Below are positions 51,138 to 60,284 of a DNA stretch of 64,000 nt, one piece after another. The DNA lies in assembly GCA_050260675.1 (NCBI GenBank), contig JBLNCN010000011.1, forward strand, positions 372,001 to 436,000, read 5' to 3'. How positions within the stretch are numbered: the first letter of the stretch is position 1; each line of letters opens with the position of its first letter. Under the pieces are notes generated by a model. It ran no database searches, had not been told where the DNA came from, and saw only the letters and a program-made list of their open reading frames with translations. Source of the DNA: JBBDIP01 sp050260675. GTDB lineage: Bacteria > Bacillota > Sulfobacillia > Fermentithermobacillales > Fermentithermobacillaceae. A program made the translations under genes and the position numbers.

Positions 51138-52631
51138 ATGCGTCCCGCAATTGGAAGAACGCTCTTTGCGACAATACTCTTGGTTCTCCTGTTAGCAGTC
51201 CCTCTTTCGGGCGTTGCGGCGCCCGGGGATCCTGTGGCTGGAGATGCCGACAAGTTACGTCAGGTCACTGTCCTCCTGGACGGGCTGCCGGTAGCGTTTC
51301 CCGTTTCTCCCTTCCTCGAGGGAGGCGTCACGATGGTCCCGCTCCGCAGCCTCGCGGAGTCGCTGGGTTTCGAGATCATCTGGGTTGACGACCAAAGCCC
51401 CATCCGGTGCGTGAAGGGCGGCAAGACAATTGCCCTCACGCTGGGAGACACCGTAGTCTCTATTGAAGATAGGAGCTCCTCGTCCTCAGCGAACCTGCCA
51501 GTGGCGGCGCACCTCCAGGGCGGCACTACGGTTGTCCCGCTGCGGTTTTTCAGCGAGTCATTAGGGTTCGAGGTAGCGTGGGACGCGGAGACATATACCG
51601 CCTCGGTAATCTCACCCAAAGCGGGCATGCAGGTGTGGGGATTCTACGCCCTGGGCAATGAAGGGTACTCAAGTTGGAAGGACCTGTTTTCTGAGGAGTA
51701 CCCTTATCCGATCCTCCCCGGTCCGGCTGCCCCGGCGTCCGGGATGGCGGGAGCCTTCATGGGTTGGTTCGCAATAGACACTGAGAGCGGCGCGGTCCTC
51801 ACCTCCGGGCATCCTTCCGGCTTCGCGAAACCGGACGGCTCTGAGGCCGTCCTCATGAAGATGCATGCGTCGGGCTCAAAGCCGGTTGCTATGTTCTACG
51901 CCGACAACCAAGGTGGAAAACTGTCGGCGCTATTGGATAACAGTCTTCTGCGTGAGCGGCTTGCCTTGAATGTGGCAACCACGGTCACGGTTGACTACAA
52001 AGGTGTTGCGGTGGACTTTGAGGGACTTGGTCTGGACTCCGAGACGCGTGAGAAAGACGCCGCGAACCTCTCGGCCTTCTTTGAGTCGTTAAAGACATAC
52101 CTTCACGGACGAGAAGTCTATGCGATAGTCCCCCCGCTGAACAGCGCCTACAAAGGTTACGACCACGTTCGGTTGGGCGAGCTGTGCGACGCGGTAGTGG
52201 TCATGGCATACGGGTACGAAGATCGCAGCCAGCCATCGGCGACCGCGCCGTGGGACAAGGTTGACGAGGCCGTAAGGCTTGAGCTGGAAGCCGTCCCGAG
52301 AGAGAAGGTCATCCTCGGCGTTCCGGCCTACGGGACCGTGTACGCATCAGTAGGTGTGACCTCAGCGCTGCAGTCCAAGCCGGCGGCACGGGATCAAGTC
52401 GGCCCTGACCAGGCTGAAAGGGCGTGGAGCCCATCCTCTGCCGCGACGACTCTGGCCTGGGAGGATGGCAATACCTCCTACCGCGCTTTCGTGGAAGACA
52501 ACGATTCGTTGCGTGCCAGGGCGTCACTTGCCAAGAGATATGGTCTGCGAGGGATCGCCATTTGGCGACTGGGACTGCTGCTGCCCGGCTGGTGGGAGTC
52601 ACTGAATGAGGTCATCGAACCCGTAAGGTAG
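51138..52631 (+). CDS. Secreted protein: copper-amine-oxidase N-like domain + GH18-like domain
   Basis: About 497 aa. Signal peptide (RTLFATILLVLLLAVPLSGVAA), then a stalk domain of the copper amine oxidase-N type with two MVPLR/VVPLR repeats (VTMVPLRSLAESLGFEIIW and TTVVPLRFFSESLGFEVAW), then a GH18-like TIM barrel: YKGVAVDFEGLG (Glu at the catalytic position), DAVVVMAYGYEDRS, EKVILGVPAYG and RGIAIWRLG. Similar to spore cortex or cell wall hydrolases (YaaH/SleL group). The DxxDxDxE motif is reduced to VAVDFE, so activity is not certain. Start chosen for the signal peptide. Confidence 0.85.
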   Translation: MRPAIGRTLFATILLVLLLAVPLSGVAAPGDPVAGDADKLRQVTVLLDGLPVAFPVSPFLEGGVTMVPLRSLAESLGFEIIWVDDQSPIRCVKGGKTIALTLGDTVVSIEDRSSSSSANLPVAAHLQGGTTVVPLRFFSESLGFEVAWDAETYTASVISPKAGMQVWGFYALGNEGYSSWKDLFSEEYPYPILPGPAAPASGMAGAFMGWFAIDTESGAVLTSGHPSGFAKPDGSEAVLMKMHASGSKPVAMFYADNQGGKLSALLDNSLLRERLALNVATTVTVDYKGVAVDFEGLGLDSETREKDAANLSAFFESLKTYLHGREVYAIVPPLNSAYKGYDHVRLGELCDAVVVMAYGYEDRSQPSATAPWDKVDEAVRLELEAVPREKVILGVPAYGTVYASVGVTSALQSKPAARDQVGPDQAERAWSPSSAATTLAWEDGNTSYRAFVEDNDSLRARASLAKRYGLRGIAIWRLGLLLPGWWESLNEVIEPVR

Positions 52632-52755
52632 GGCTGTGGCGAGGGCACTTAGGCCCCCGCCACGCCGCCTCGCCGCACACGTTCTAAAGAGCAAGATCTG
52701 CTGGATGCCTGCCCGCCCCTCAGGAGGGACGGCCCGAGCAGGACCTGGAACCTAC

Positions 52756-53940
52756 CTAGGACTTATCGTAGAGCAACGCCTCATAGCAACACAGGGCAAA
52801 CTTGAGGCCGGGCACCAGCGAATCGATGTAAAGGTACTCGGTAACCCTGTGACCGTTCTCGGAACGCTTGAAACCCATGGTGACTGACGGCCAACCCTTG
52901 GACAGCGGGATGTTGGAGTCGGTGGAAGACGGAGCCCTGTGGAGCTCGTAGCCGTGCTCCCTCCCTACCGCGAGGATGGTGTTCACCAGCGGTGAACCCG
53001 GGGGATTCGCGCCGGTAGGCCTATCTCCCACAACTTCGATCTCGTACGTCGTCCCGGTATCCTTGGCCCCAGCGTCGATGGCCGCGCGCACGTCCCTCTC
53101 TACCGCCGCGAGCGTGTCGTCGCGCACCGACCGCATATCGATCAGCATGTCCGCCTTGGCGGCGATGGAGTTCACGGATATGCCGCCGGAGATAACGCCC
53201 ACGTTGTAGGTGGTCTTGGGCTCTTCAGGCACCTTTATCTTGGCGATGCCGGCGATGGCTGTGCCCAGACCATGGATGGCGCTTGTCTTGCCGAAGGCGC
53301 CCCAGCTGTGGCCACCCTCACCGGTGAAAGTGACCTTGAGGCGGCGGGAGCCGATGCCCGCATCAGTCAGGTGCCCGAGACCGCCGTCGATGTTGAGGAA
53401 CACCAGTGTGGCGGGGTCCAGTTTGAACCCGTCGAAGTCGTAGTCGCCAACATGGTCGCAGAAGTAACGGGAGCCCTTGAGGTCGCCGAGACCTTCTTCC
53501 CCGACGTTCCCGATGAGGAGGACCGGGTGCGGCAGCGGGAGGTTCTTCGCAAAGATCCGGCCCAAGAGCAGCATTGCCGCCACGGAGGCGGAGTTGTCGC
53601 TTACTCCCGGCGCGGCAAGGATGTTGCCGTCCCGCTTCACGGATAAAGGTGTGTCCATTGGAAAGACAGTATCCATGTGGGCCATGCTGACAATGACCTT
53701 GGACGGGTCCTTGCCGGGCAAGAAGCCCAGGACGTTACCGACCGGATCCGTCTGGACCACCGGGAACCCAAACTCTTTCATGACCTTGGCTACAAACGCG
53801 CCGCGCTGCTGTTCCTCATGGCTCGGCGCCGGGATCTCGGTGATCCTGGTTATGAGGTCAACGGACTCTTCCTGGTAACCATCGATTTCTGAAAGCGCCT
53901 GCGCAACCCAATCAACATGCTTCGGGCTCTGTGCGGCCAT
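52756..53940 (-). CDS. M20/M25/M40 family metallopeptidase
   Basis: 394 aa. Metal-site motifs: IVSMAHMDTVFPMDTP (His, Asp), APGVSDNSASVAAMLLLG (bridging Asp), LIGNVGEEGLGDLKGSRYF (Glu-Glu), GGHSWGAFGKTSAIHGLGTAIAGI (dimerisation domain) and a late His in GFKRSENGHRVTEYL region. Likely a cytosolic di- or tripeptidase (PepT-like) though the exact substrate is open. ATG with GGAGGAGC upstream. Follows the pyrophosphatase gene by 12 bases. Confidence 0.92.
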   Translation of the reverse strand: MAAQSPKHVDWVAQALSEIDGYQEESVDLITRITEIPAPSHEEQQRGAFVAKVMKEFGFPVVQTDPVGNVLGFLPGKDPSKVIVSMAHMDTVFPMDTPLSVKRDGNILAAPGVSDNSASVAAMLLLGRIFAKNLPLPHPVLLIGNVGEEGLGDLKGSRYFCDHVGDYDFDGFKLDPATLVFLNIDGGLGHLTDAGIGSRRLKVTFTGEGGHSWGAFGKTSAIHGLGTAIAGIAKIKVPEEPKTTYNVGVISGGISVNSIAAKADMLIDMRSVRDDTLAAVERDVRAAIDAGAKDTGTTYEIEVVGDRPTGANPPGSPLVNTILAVGREHGYELHRAPSSTDSNIPLSKGWPSVTMGFKRSENGHRVTEYLYIDSLVPGLKFALCCYEALLYDKS

Positions 53941-53952
53941 TTGTGCTCCTCC

Positions 53953-55317
53953 TTAGATCGCGTTAACCGCCCGGATGAGGCGGGGAATGACCTGCTTCTT
54001 GCGGGAAATCACACCGGGTAGGTAGAAACTCCGGCCTTTCACGTTCACGTCGAACGCCCTCTCGACCAGCTCGTTGTTGCCCACGACCAGGATGTCGGAA
54101 CCCTCGTTTATGATGTCCGTCAGCATGAGGAGGAGTATGTCATAGCCTCTCATGCTGCGCTCCTGCTCCATAAACTCGGTTAGATGGGCCTTCAGTTCGC
54201 CCAGGCGGGTGTTGTAGATGTTGACCTGGGCTATCCCTATCCTGAACTCGCCGACCCTAAACTCCTTGAAGTCGGTGTAGAAGATCTCCCTTTCTGTCCT
54301 GCCCTCCAGCGAAGTGCCGGCCTCAAACATGAACTTCGCGAACTCCTCCATGTCGATGCGGGCTAGTGATGAGAGCCTCTCGGCAGCGCGGACGTCTTCG
54401 GCCGTGCAGGTGGGTGACTTGAAGGCCAGAGTGTCCGACAGGATCGCGGCGCACATAAGGCCCGCTATCTCTGGGGCCGGTGTTATCCCTTTCTGATCGT
54501 ACAGGTCGGAGACAATGGTGGCCGTGCAGCCAAGAGGACGGTTCAGGAAGACGATGGGCTGGTCGGTCTCCACCGTCGCGATGCGGTGGTGGTCGATGAT
54601 CTCCAGGACCGTCGCCTGCTCGATCCCTTCCACCGACTGCGACTTCTCGTTGTGGTCGACCAGTATGACCTTTTTGCCGGAGTAGTCCAGAATGTGCCGC
54701 CTGGCGAGAGCCCCGACGGGACGGCCTTGGTCGTCCAGGATCGGGAAATTCCTGTACTTGTACCTGAGCATAGTCTCCCGGGCATCGTCGATGAGGTCGT
54801 CCAGGCGGAACGTCACCAGGTCCCTCTCCGTCATGAACCGAAAGACGGGTGACCGCAGCTTCTCGTCGAGAGTACCGACGACCTCTTCTACCGGCGCTTT
54901 GGCATCGAACGTGCTTACGGCTGAGGCCAGGTACGCCTCGGCAATGTCGCCCAGCGTCACCAGACCGACGAGTCTCCCGCTATCATCCACCACGTTAACG
55001 GTCTTGGCGCCGGTCTGGGACATGAGCTCCCAGGTATCCCTCATGGGTGTCATCCGGTGGACTGTGGCCGCCTTGTCGAAGACCACGTCCCTTACCTCCG
55101 CGTACACGTGCTCCAGGAGCACGGGCGGCTCAACCCGGAAGTAGTCCAGCACAAACTGGGTCTCTCGGTTCAGGGGTCCGAGGCGGGCAGGCACATACCG
55201 GGAGGACGGGTCCACCGCCGATTTGTAAGAAGCATAAGCTATGGAAGAGCATATGGAGTCGGTATCCGGGTTTCTGTGCCCTATGAGATAGACTGTGGGG
55301 ACCTGGTGTTCGCTCAT
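53953..55317 (-). CDS. ppaC: Manganese-dependent inorganic pyrophosphatase with CBS domains
   Basis: Family II pyrophosphatase with an internal CBS pair; about 454 aa. DHH motifs: GHRNPDTDSICSSIAYA, LVDHNEKSQS and EIIDHHRIATVE; DHHA2 end with SRKKQVIPRL. The CBS insert lies between the first and second DHH blocks (residues about 65-225), and there is no DRTGG domain, as in shorter CBS-PPases. These are adenine-nucleotide controlled. ATG 55317 chosen for GCGAGGG just upstream; ATG 55332 overlapping the previous stop is an alternative. Confidence 0.93.
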   Translation of the reverse strand: MSEHQVPTVYLIGHRNPDTDSICSSIAYASYKSAVDPSSRYVPARLGPLNRETQFVLDYFRVEPPVLLEHVYAEVRDVVFDKAATVHRMTPMRDTWELMSQTGAKTVNVVDDSGRLVGLVTLGDIAEAYLASAVSTFDAKAPVEEVVGTLDEKLRSPVFRFMTERDLVTFRLDDLIDDARETMLRYKYRNFPILDDQGRPVGALARRHILDYSGKKVILVDHNEKSQSVEGIEQATVLEIIDHHRIATVETDQPIVFLNRPLGCTATIVSDLYDQKGITPAPEIAGLMCAAILSDTLAFKSPTCTAEDVRAAERLSSLARIDMEEFAKFMFEAGTSLEGRTEREIFYTDFKEFRVGEFRIGIAQVNIYNTRLGELKAHLTEFMEQERSMRGYDILLLMLTDIINEGSDILVVGNNELVERAFDVNVKGRSFYLPGVISRKKQVIPRLIRAVNAI

Positions 55318-55328
55318 GTTCCCTCGCA

Positions 55329-56114
55329 TCATTCTACTATTGGGGTAAGGATGTCGAAAGGCGTGATGATGCCCAAGAGCTTCTCTTTCGGGTCGCCGTT
55401 TTCAGTGATGAGGAGGGCCGCCAGGCGCCACTGGTTGCCGCTCGAGCTCTCGAAGAGACTCTCAGCCTGGTAGACCGTGGCATTCCGGGAGATGAACCGG
55501 GCCCGGTCAGGGTTCTTCTCGCTCTTCAGGACCTCCCCTACGGTGAGGTCCAGCGGGTCCATCCCGGTGTCCCTGCCCTTGCCGTTCAGCCAGCCGGCCA
55601 GCCAGCGGGCTATTCCTCCGTCGGTGACGAGGCCCAGGTACTGGTCCTGCTGGTACACCGGGAACTGGGAGTAACCTGTCTCGCGCAGGGCGGACAGGAC
55701 CTTGCGCGCAGGGTCGTCCGACCTTAGGACCACGACGTCCCTCCGAAAGCGCGGGTAGACGAGGGGCGGACGGTCCATTAGCGAGGCGATCCGCTCTATT
55801 CGCGCTACGGTGCCTTCAAGCGGGACTGCGATCAGATAAGCGGGGCTCACGCGCTCGTGCACTATGGCGTTGCGGAGCTCGGCGAATTCGATGAGGTCGT
55901 CCTTCCACCTGCTGACGGTCCAATCGCTCCCGGAGAGGTGGTCAATGAGGCGGCGGAAGCCTTCCTTGCTGCCAGGGTCTCCGGCCCTGCGCTGCATGGC
56001 CCGCTCGATCAGGTTGTACGCGGCGAGAAAACGTTCCCCACGCTCCAATTCTTCAGGCGTGGCCATTTCGCCACTTGCATGCCTCACTCGCTCGTCCTCC
56101 CCGTGTCTTGCCAT
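55329..56114 (-). CDS. CBS-domain protein with N-terminal helical (HEPN-like) domain
   Basis: 261 aa. The first ~100 residues are helical, with WTVSRWKDDLIEFAELRNAIVHERVSP, which resembles the RxxxxH-type HEPN region (RNAIVH). Then a CBS pair: DVVVLRSDDPARKVLSALRETGYSQFPVYQQDQYLGLVTDGGIARWL and NATVYQAESLFES...LLITENGDPKEKLLGIITPFDIL. Such CBS pairs usually bind nucleotides. Located between phoU and the CBS pyrophosphatase; may sense nucleotide state. Function unproven. Confidence 0.75.
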   Translation of the reverse strand: MARHGEDERVRHASGEMATPEELERGERFLAAYNLIERAMQRRAGDPGSKEGFRRLIDHLSGSDWTVSRWKDDLIEFAELRNAIVHERVSPAYLIAVPLEGTVARIERIASLMDRPPLVYPRFRRDVVVLRSDDPARKVLSALRETGYSQFPVYQQDQYLGLVTDGGIARWLAGWLNGKGRDTGMDPLDLTVGEVLKSEKNPDRARFISRNATVYQAESLFESSSGNQWRLAALLITENGDPKEKLLGIITPFDILTPIVE

Positions 56115-56777
56115 CTACTGGTGAAGCTCTCTTAGCTCACCTGTTTCGACGTAGTAGACTCGCTCTCCTATGTTGGTAATATGGTCTGCTATCCGCTCCA
56201 GATACCGGGATATAAGCAGGAGCTGGACAGCCTGGTCCACCTTGTCGGGGTCCTTCTTCATGAAGTCGCACAGCTCATCGTGGAGGTAGCGATACAGGTG
56301 GTCTACTTCGTCGTCGCTGGCTATCATCCGCTCGATCAGATCGATGTCGCGGGACACGAATCCTTCGAGGCCGTCCTTCAGCATCTGGACAACCATCTTC
56401 TCCATCTTGGGGATGTCGACCAGCGGCTTAAAGAGGGGCCGCTCCGCCAGACGCTTTGCGGTCTTGCATATATCTACCGAGTAGTCGCCGACCCGTTCGA
56501 CGTCGGAAGCTATGGAGATGCAGGCAAAGAGCCTCCGGAGGTCACGGGCTGCCGGCTGCTGGGTGGCGATGAGTTCCATCGCCTTCCTCTCGATCGCGAA
56601 CCTCAGGTCGTCCACAACGTCGTCACGGGCAATAGTGGCATTGGCCAGCGCGACGTCCCGCGTTTCGAGGGCATAGAGAGCATCCTCAAGCATTGCCGCC
56701 GCTTCCCGGCCCATCTGCAGAAGCGTGTCCTCCAGTTCCCCAAGTTGCCTTTCAAACGCGACTCGCGGGTTTAGCAC
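56115..56777 (-). CDS. phoU: Phosphate-signalling protein PhoU
   Basis: 220-aa helical metal-binding regulator of Pst transport. Two PhoU repeats are visible: ARDDVVDDLRFAIERKAMELIATQQPAARDLRRLFACISIASDVERVGDYSVDICK and ASDDEVDHLYRYLHDELCDFM...LLLISRYLERIADHITNIGERVYYVETGE. Immediately downstream of pstB, standard context. Confidence 0.96.
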   Translation of the reverse strand: MLNPRVAFERQLGELEDTLLQMGREAAAMLEDALYALETRDVALANATIARDDVVDDLRFAIERKAMELIATQQPAARDLRRLFACISIASDVERVGDYSVDICKTAKRLAERPLFKPLVDIPKMEKMVVQMLKDGLEGFVSRDIDLIERMIASDDEVDHLYRYLHDELCDFMKKDPDKVDQAVQLLLISRYLERIADHITNIGERVYYVETGELRELHQ

Positions 56778-56818
56778 GGTTGAGCCTCCTTTTCGTAGCT
56801 TTTAGTCGGGCCTGACTT

Positions 56819-57598
56819 CTACTCCAGCCTGCCTGTCACGTAGTTCTCGGTCCTTCTGTCCGCCGGGTTGGTGAAGAGGGCGGTAGTGTCGTTGAACTCC
56901 ACTATCTCGCCGCTCACCATGAACATCGTGTAATCGGATGCACGGGACGCCTGCTGCATGTTGTGGGTCACGATAACGATGGTGTAGCGCTCCCGTAGGG
57001 TCCACATGAGCTCTTCGAGTTTTCGAGTAGCCACAGGGTCTAGGGCCGAAGCGGGCTCGTCGAGGAGGACCACCTCCGGCTCCGTCGAAATCGCCCTGGC
57101 TATGCACAGCTTCTGCTGGTTTCCGAGGGAAAGGTCCATGGCAGGACCGTGGAGATACGACTTCACCTCGTCCCACAGCCCCACGCCGGTGAGGCTCCTC
57201 TCTACAGCCTCGTCCAGCTCGGCTTTGGTCTTTTTCCCCTGCACCCGGAGCGCGACCGCAACGTTCTCGTATATGGAGAGCGGAAAGACCACCGGGCGCT
57301 GGAACACCATTCCGATCTCCGAACGGAGCCACGTCAGGTCAACCGACAAATCGTAGACGTTCACCTCGCCCAGGGTTATGGACCCTTCGGTCCTCACACC
57401 CTCGATGAGGTCGTTCATCCTGTTGATGCTGCGAAGGAACGTGGACTTACCGCATCCTGAAGGGCCGATGAGCGCCGTGATCTTGTTCTTCGGAAAGGAC
57501 GCGTTGAGGCCCTTCAGCGCCATGAAGTTGCCGTAGAAGAGCCTGAAGTCCTTCACCGCTATTCTGGCTTCGGTCTTGCCTGTGACGAAATCGTGCAC
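56819..57598 (-). CDS. pstB: Phosphate ABC transporter ATP-binding protein PstB (second copy, altered signature)
   Basis: 259 aa. Walker A GPSGCGKSTFLRSINRMNDLI and Walker B EVVLLDEPASALDPVATRKLEEL are PstB-like; VTHNMQQASRASDYTMFM follows. The ABC signature, usually LSGGQQQRLCIARA, reads LSLGNQQKLCIARA here, while the tandem paralog at 57743 keeps LSGGQQQR. The altered Gly/Gln positions may lower ATPase activity if the protein works in a heterodimer. It lies next to phoU. Confidence 0.93.
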   Translation of the reverse strand: MHDFVTGKTEARIAVKDFRLFYGNFMALKGLNASFPKNKITALIGPSGCGKSTFLRSINRMNDLIEGVRTEGSITLGEVNVYDLSVDLTWLRSEIGMVFQRPVVFPLSIYENVAVALRVQGKKTKAELDEAVERSLTGVGLWDEVKSYLHGPAMDLSLGNQQKLCIARAISTEPEVVLLDEPASALDPVATRKLEELMWTLRERYTIVIVTHNMQQASRASDYTMFMVSGEIVEFNDTTALFTNPADRRTENYVTGRLE

Positions 57599-57654
57599 GA
57601 GAAACGCTCCTTAGCAAAACAACCCTTAACAATCGGAAGCAGGATGTCGTCTCG

Positions 57655-57741
57655 CAAAGCGCCAGTCGCTCGCAACGCTCGCTAGAACGCGGGCGCTTTG
57701 CTTGCGACGCCGCAAAATCGCCGCTTACGCTCTGATTTTGC
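57655..57741. repeat. Nested inverted repeats between the two pstB genes
   Basis: Two inverted repeats in the 144-bp spacer: GCAAAGCGCC/GGCGCTTTGC (57655-57664, 57692-57701) and GCAAAATC/GATTTTGC (57712-57719, 57734-57741), giving two consecutive hairpins in mRNA. No T-run follows, so they look like stabilising or processing elements rather than terminators. Confidence 0.65.
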
Positions 57742-57742
57742 G

Positions 57743-58510
57743 TTAACCAAACTTACCGGTAATGTAATCCTCAGTCCGCCTGTCCTTGGGCCGCGTGAAG
57801 ATCTGCGATGCCGGCCCGGCCTCGACCAACTCACCCATGTAGAAGAACGCAATGTCTCCCTGTACTCGCGCGGCTTGCACCGGGTTGTGGGTGACCAGGA
57901 TGATAGTGTACTTTTCCTGAAGGTGCCGCATCAGTTCCTCTATGCGCAGCGTGGACAGGGGATCCAACCCCGAGGTCGGTTCGTCCAACAGGATGACCTC
58001 GGGCTCCAGGGCAAGAACCCTGGCCAGAGCGATCCGCTGCTGCTGACCACCGGAAAGCCTTGCCGCCGGGCTGTCCAACCGATCCTTAACCTCATCAAAG
58101 ATAGCCGCGTCGACGAGCGCCCTCTCCACGATCTCATCCAGCTGGGTCTTGGACCGCACACCGCGTTTTCTGGGCCCGTAGGCCACGTTCTCGTAGATGC
58201 TGAGCGGCAGGGGCATAGGCATCGCGAACACCATGCCGACCCGCCGCCGGAGGCCTGCGACGTCCACTCCGTCCTCGTATACGTCCTGCCCGTCCAGCAG
58301 GAGCTTACCGGAATGGCGAGCGGAAATGACCCTATCGTTCAGGCGATTCAGCGTCCTAAGGAACGTGGTCTTCCCGCTGGCGGTAGGGCCCATGATGGTC
58401 AGGAGCGAGTTGGGCTTCACGTGAAGGTCAAGTGACTTTACGGCGCAGACGTCGCCATAGTAGCAGGACAGCCCCTCGGCGGTGATCTTGTCGCCGCTTT
58501 GCGAAGACAT
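57743..58510 (-). CDS. pstB: Phosphate ABC transporter ATP-binding protein PstB (first copy)
   Basis: 255 aa. Walker A variant GPTASGKTTFLRTLNRLNDRV, signature ARLSGGQQQRIALARVLALEPEVILLDEPTSGLD, and H-loop VTHNPVQAARVQGDIAFFYMGELVE. The long open frame extends far upstream within pstA; the ATG at 58510 has a normal PstB-type start and overlaps the pstA stop by one base (TGATG). Paralogous to 56819-57598. Confidence 0.93.
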   Translation of the reverse strand: MSSQSGDKITAEGLSCYYGDVCAVKSLDLHVKPNSLLTIMGPTASGKTTFLRTLNRLNDRVISARHSGKLLLDGQDVYEDGVDVAGLRRRVGMVFAMPMPLPLSIYENVAYGPRKRGVRSKTQLDEIVERALVDAAIFDEVKDRLDSPAARLSGGQQQRIALARVLALEPEVILLDEPTSGLDPLSTLRIEELMRHLQEKYTIILVTHNPVQAARVQGDIAFFYMGELVEAGPASQIFTRPKDRRTEDYITGKFG

Positions 58511-59346
58511 CACCTCGACCTCCCCTTGGAGACCCGGTTCACGAGGTAGTAGGCCAGGAAGTTCACCAACAGCACCGCTGTCAGCAGAGTCGCAGCAGTC
58601 CCGTACGCGTTGCGCATGGAGATCCCCTCCCTGGCCAGGAGGTAGAAGTGCACCGGGAGGGTCCTCACGGGGTCGAACAGCGACTTTGGCAGCCGGAGAG
58701 ACGAGCCGGCAGTGAAGATCACCGCAGCTGTTTCGCCGATGGCGCGTCCAATAGCCAAGATGACCCCTGTGACAATGCCCGGGAGAGCGTTGGGGATCAC
58801 GAGCGAAGTCACGGTCTGCCACCTGCTTCCTCCGAGCGCGAAGCTGATTTCCCTGTATGCCTCAGGGACGGCGCGTATCGCCTCTTCGGAAGTCCTCACG
58901 ATGGTCGGGAGCATCATGGCCGCCAGCGTCAGCGAGCCGGACAATATGGACCAGCCCATCCCTAGCTCGATCACGAAGAACAGGAAGCCGAAGAGGCCAA
59001 AGATGATAGAAGGGATGCCTGCTAGACTCTCTGTTCCAAACCTTACGAGCCGAGAAAAGCGGCCCTCCCGCGTGTACTCGGTCAGGAATACTGCGGTCCC
59101 GATGCCGAGAGGCGCCGCGATGGCGACCGACAAGGCCGTTAGGACCAAAGTACCGACTATGCTGGGGAATATGCCGCCGGCCCTGCCCATCTGCGCCGGC
59201 GAGCCGAGCAGAAACGAGGGAGTCATGACGGGTACGCCCCGCACCATTATGTAGCCGATGACCAGTACCAGGATCACTACCGTGCTTCCCGCGGCAAGTT
59301 TCACCAGAGTCACCATGGGCGCGCGGTTCTGTCCTCTATCCCTCAC
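58510..59346 (-). CDS. pstA: Phosphate ABC transporter permease PstA
   Basis: 278 aa with six hydrophobic segments. EAIRAVPEAYREISFALGGSRWQTVTSLVIPNALPGIVTGVILAIGRAIGETAAVI is the ATPase-coupling motif of PstA. Start overlaps the pstC stop by four bases. Confidence 0.96.
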   Translation of the reverse strand: MRDRGQNRAPMVTLVKLAAGSTVVILVLVIGYIMVRGVPVMTPSFLLGSPAQMGRAGGIFPSIVGTLVLTALSVAIAAPLGIGTAVFLTEYTREGRFSRLVRFGTESLAGIPSIIFGLFGFLFFVIELGMGWSILSGSLTLAAMMLPTIVRTSEEAIRAVPEAYREISFALGGSRWQTVTSLVIPNALPGIVTGVILAIGRAIGETAAVIFTAGSSLRLPKSLFDPVRTLPVHFYLLAREGISMRNAYGTAATLLTAVLLVNFLAYYLVNRVSKGRSR

Positions 59347-60191
59347 CTGCGCCTCCCCCTCACTGCCGCGCGGGCCACGGTGTTCAGCGCGCCGATTACG
59401 ACGAACAGCACAACTCCTGTGGCAAACAGAGCCGATCTGTGGATCCCGGAGGCGTAGCCCATTTCCAGTGCGATGTTGGAGGTCATGGTGCGAACCGGAT
59501 CAAGAAGGGACGTTGGCACGATGGTAGCGTTTCCGGCGACCATTATGACCGCCATAGTCTCCCCCACCGCCCGGCCCATTGCAAGGATCGCCGCAGCCAG
59601 GATTCCGGACTTGGCGGCGGGTAGGACCACCATCTTCACGGTCTGCCAGGGAGTCGCCCCTACCGCCAGCATCCCTTCGCGGTATGCCGCGGGGACGGCC
59701 CGCAGCGCGTCATAGGAAATGCTCGTCATGGTGGGAAGGACCATGACTCCCAGCACAAGTGCGGAAGCCAGCACGGAGAATCCGGGCCCACCGAAGCGGT
59801 CCCTTATGAAAGGTACCAGCACGGTGAGGCCGATGAACCCGAACACCACCGACGGGATGCCGGCCAAAAGCTCTATGGTGGGCTTTAGGACCTGCGCTGT
59901 CTTCTTCGGGGCAAACTCCGAAAGGTAGATCGCCGAACCCAGGCCAAGCGGCATCCCCACCACCAGGGCGCCCGCTGTAACCACGATTGAGCCGGCGATC
60001 ATCGGCAAGATGCCGAAGGTCTCTTTACCTGGAGCCCAGGTCGTGCCCGTGATGAACCGCAGGACTCCGACCTTTATGAAAGCGGGCAGGCTCTCGCGGA
60101 AGATGAACAGGATGATGAGCCCGAGGACGGCCACCGAGCACAGGCCGATCGCAGTCAAGGCGATTTCCGCCGTCCTCTCGCTTCTGTTCAA
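59343..60191 (-). CDS. pstC: Phosphate ABC transporter permease PstC
   Basis: 282 aa, six hydrophobic segments, with LRFITGTTWAPGKETFGILPMIAGSIVVT and the coupling loop DALRAVPAAYREGMLAVGATPWQTVKMVVLPAAKSGILAAAILAMGRAVGETMAV. Pair of PstA in the inner membrane channel. Starts 93 bases after the pstS stop. Confidence 0.96.
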   Translation of the reverse strand: MNRSERTAEIALTAIGLCSVAVLGLIILFIFRESLPAFIKVGVLRFITGTTWAPGKETFGILPMIAGSIVVTAGALVVGMPLGLGSAIYLSEFAPKKTAQVLKPTIELLAGIPSVVFGFIGLTVLVPFIRDRFGGPGFSVLASALVLGVMVLPTMTSISYDALRAVPAAYREGMLAVGATPWQTVKMVVLPAAKSGILAAAILAMGRAVGETMAVIMVAGNATIVPTSLLDPVRTMTSNIALEMGYASGIHRSALFATGVVLFVVIGALNTVARAAVRGRRR

Positions 60192-60284
60192 ATCAGCGCC
60201 TACCTCCTAGTCTTTACTCTCTCCCCGTGCATGCGGCCCACGAGCCCGCAAGGCTCAACTGCTCATCGGCACGCGAGGCCGGGC

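Noticed and set aside
52636..52663. Terminator between the GH18-like gene and the M20 peptidase gene
   Set aside because: A GTGGCG/CGCCAC stem with partial inner pairing is present but no T-run follows on either strand.
57743..58822. PstB with a 100-residue N-terminal extension
   Set aside because: The extension lies in the wrong frame of pstA; ATG 58510 matches PstB start and overlaps the pstA stop.
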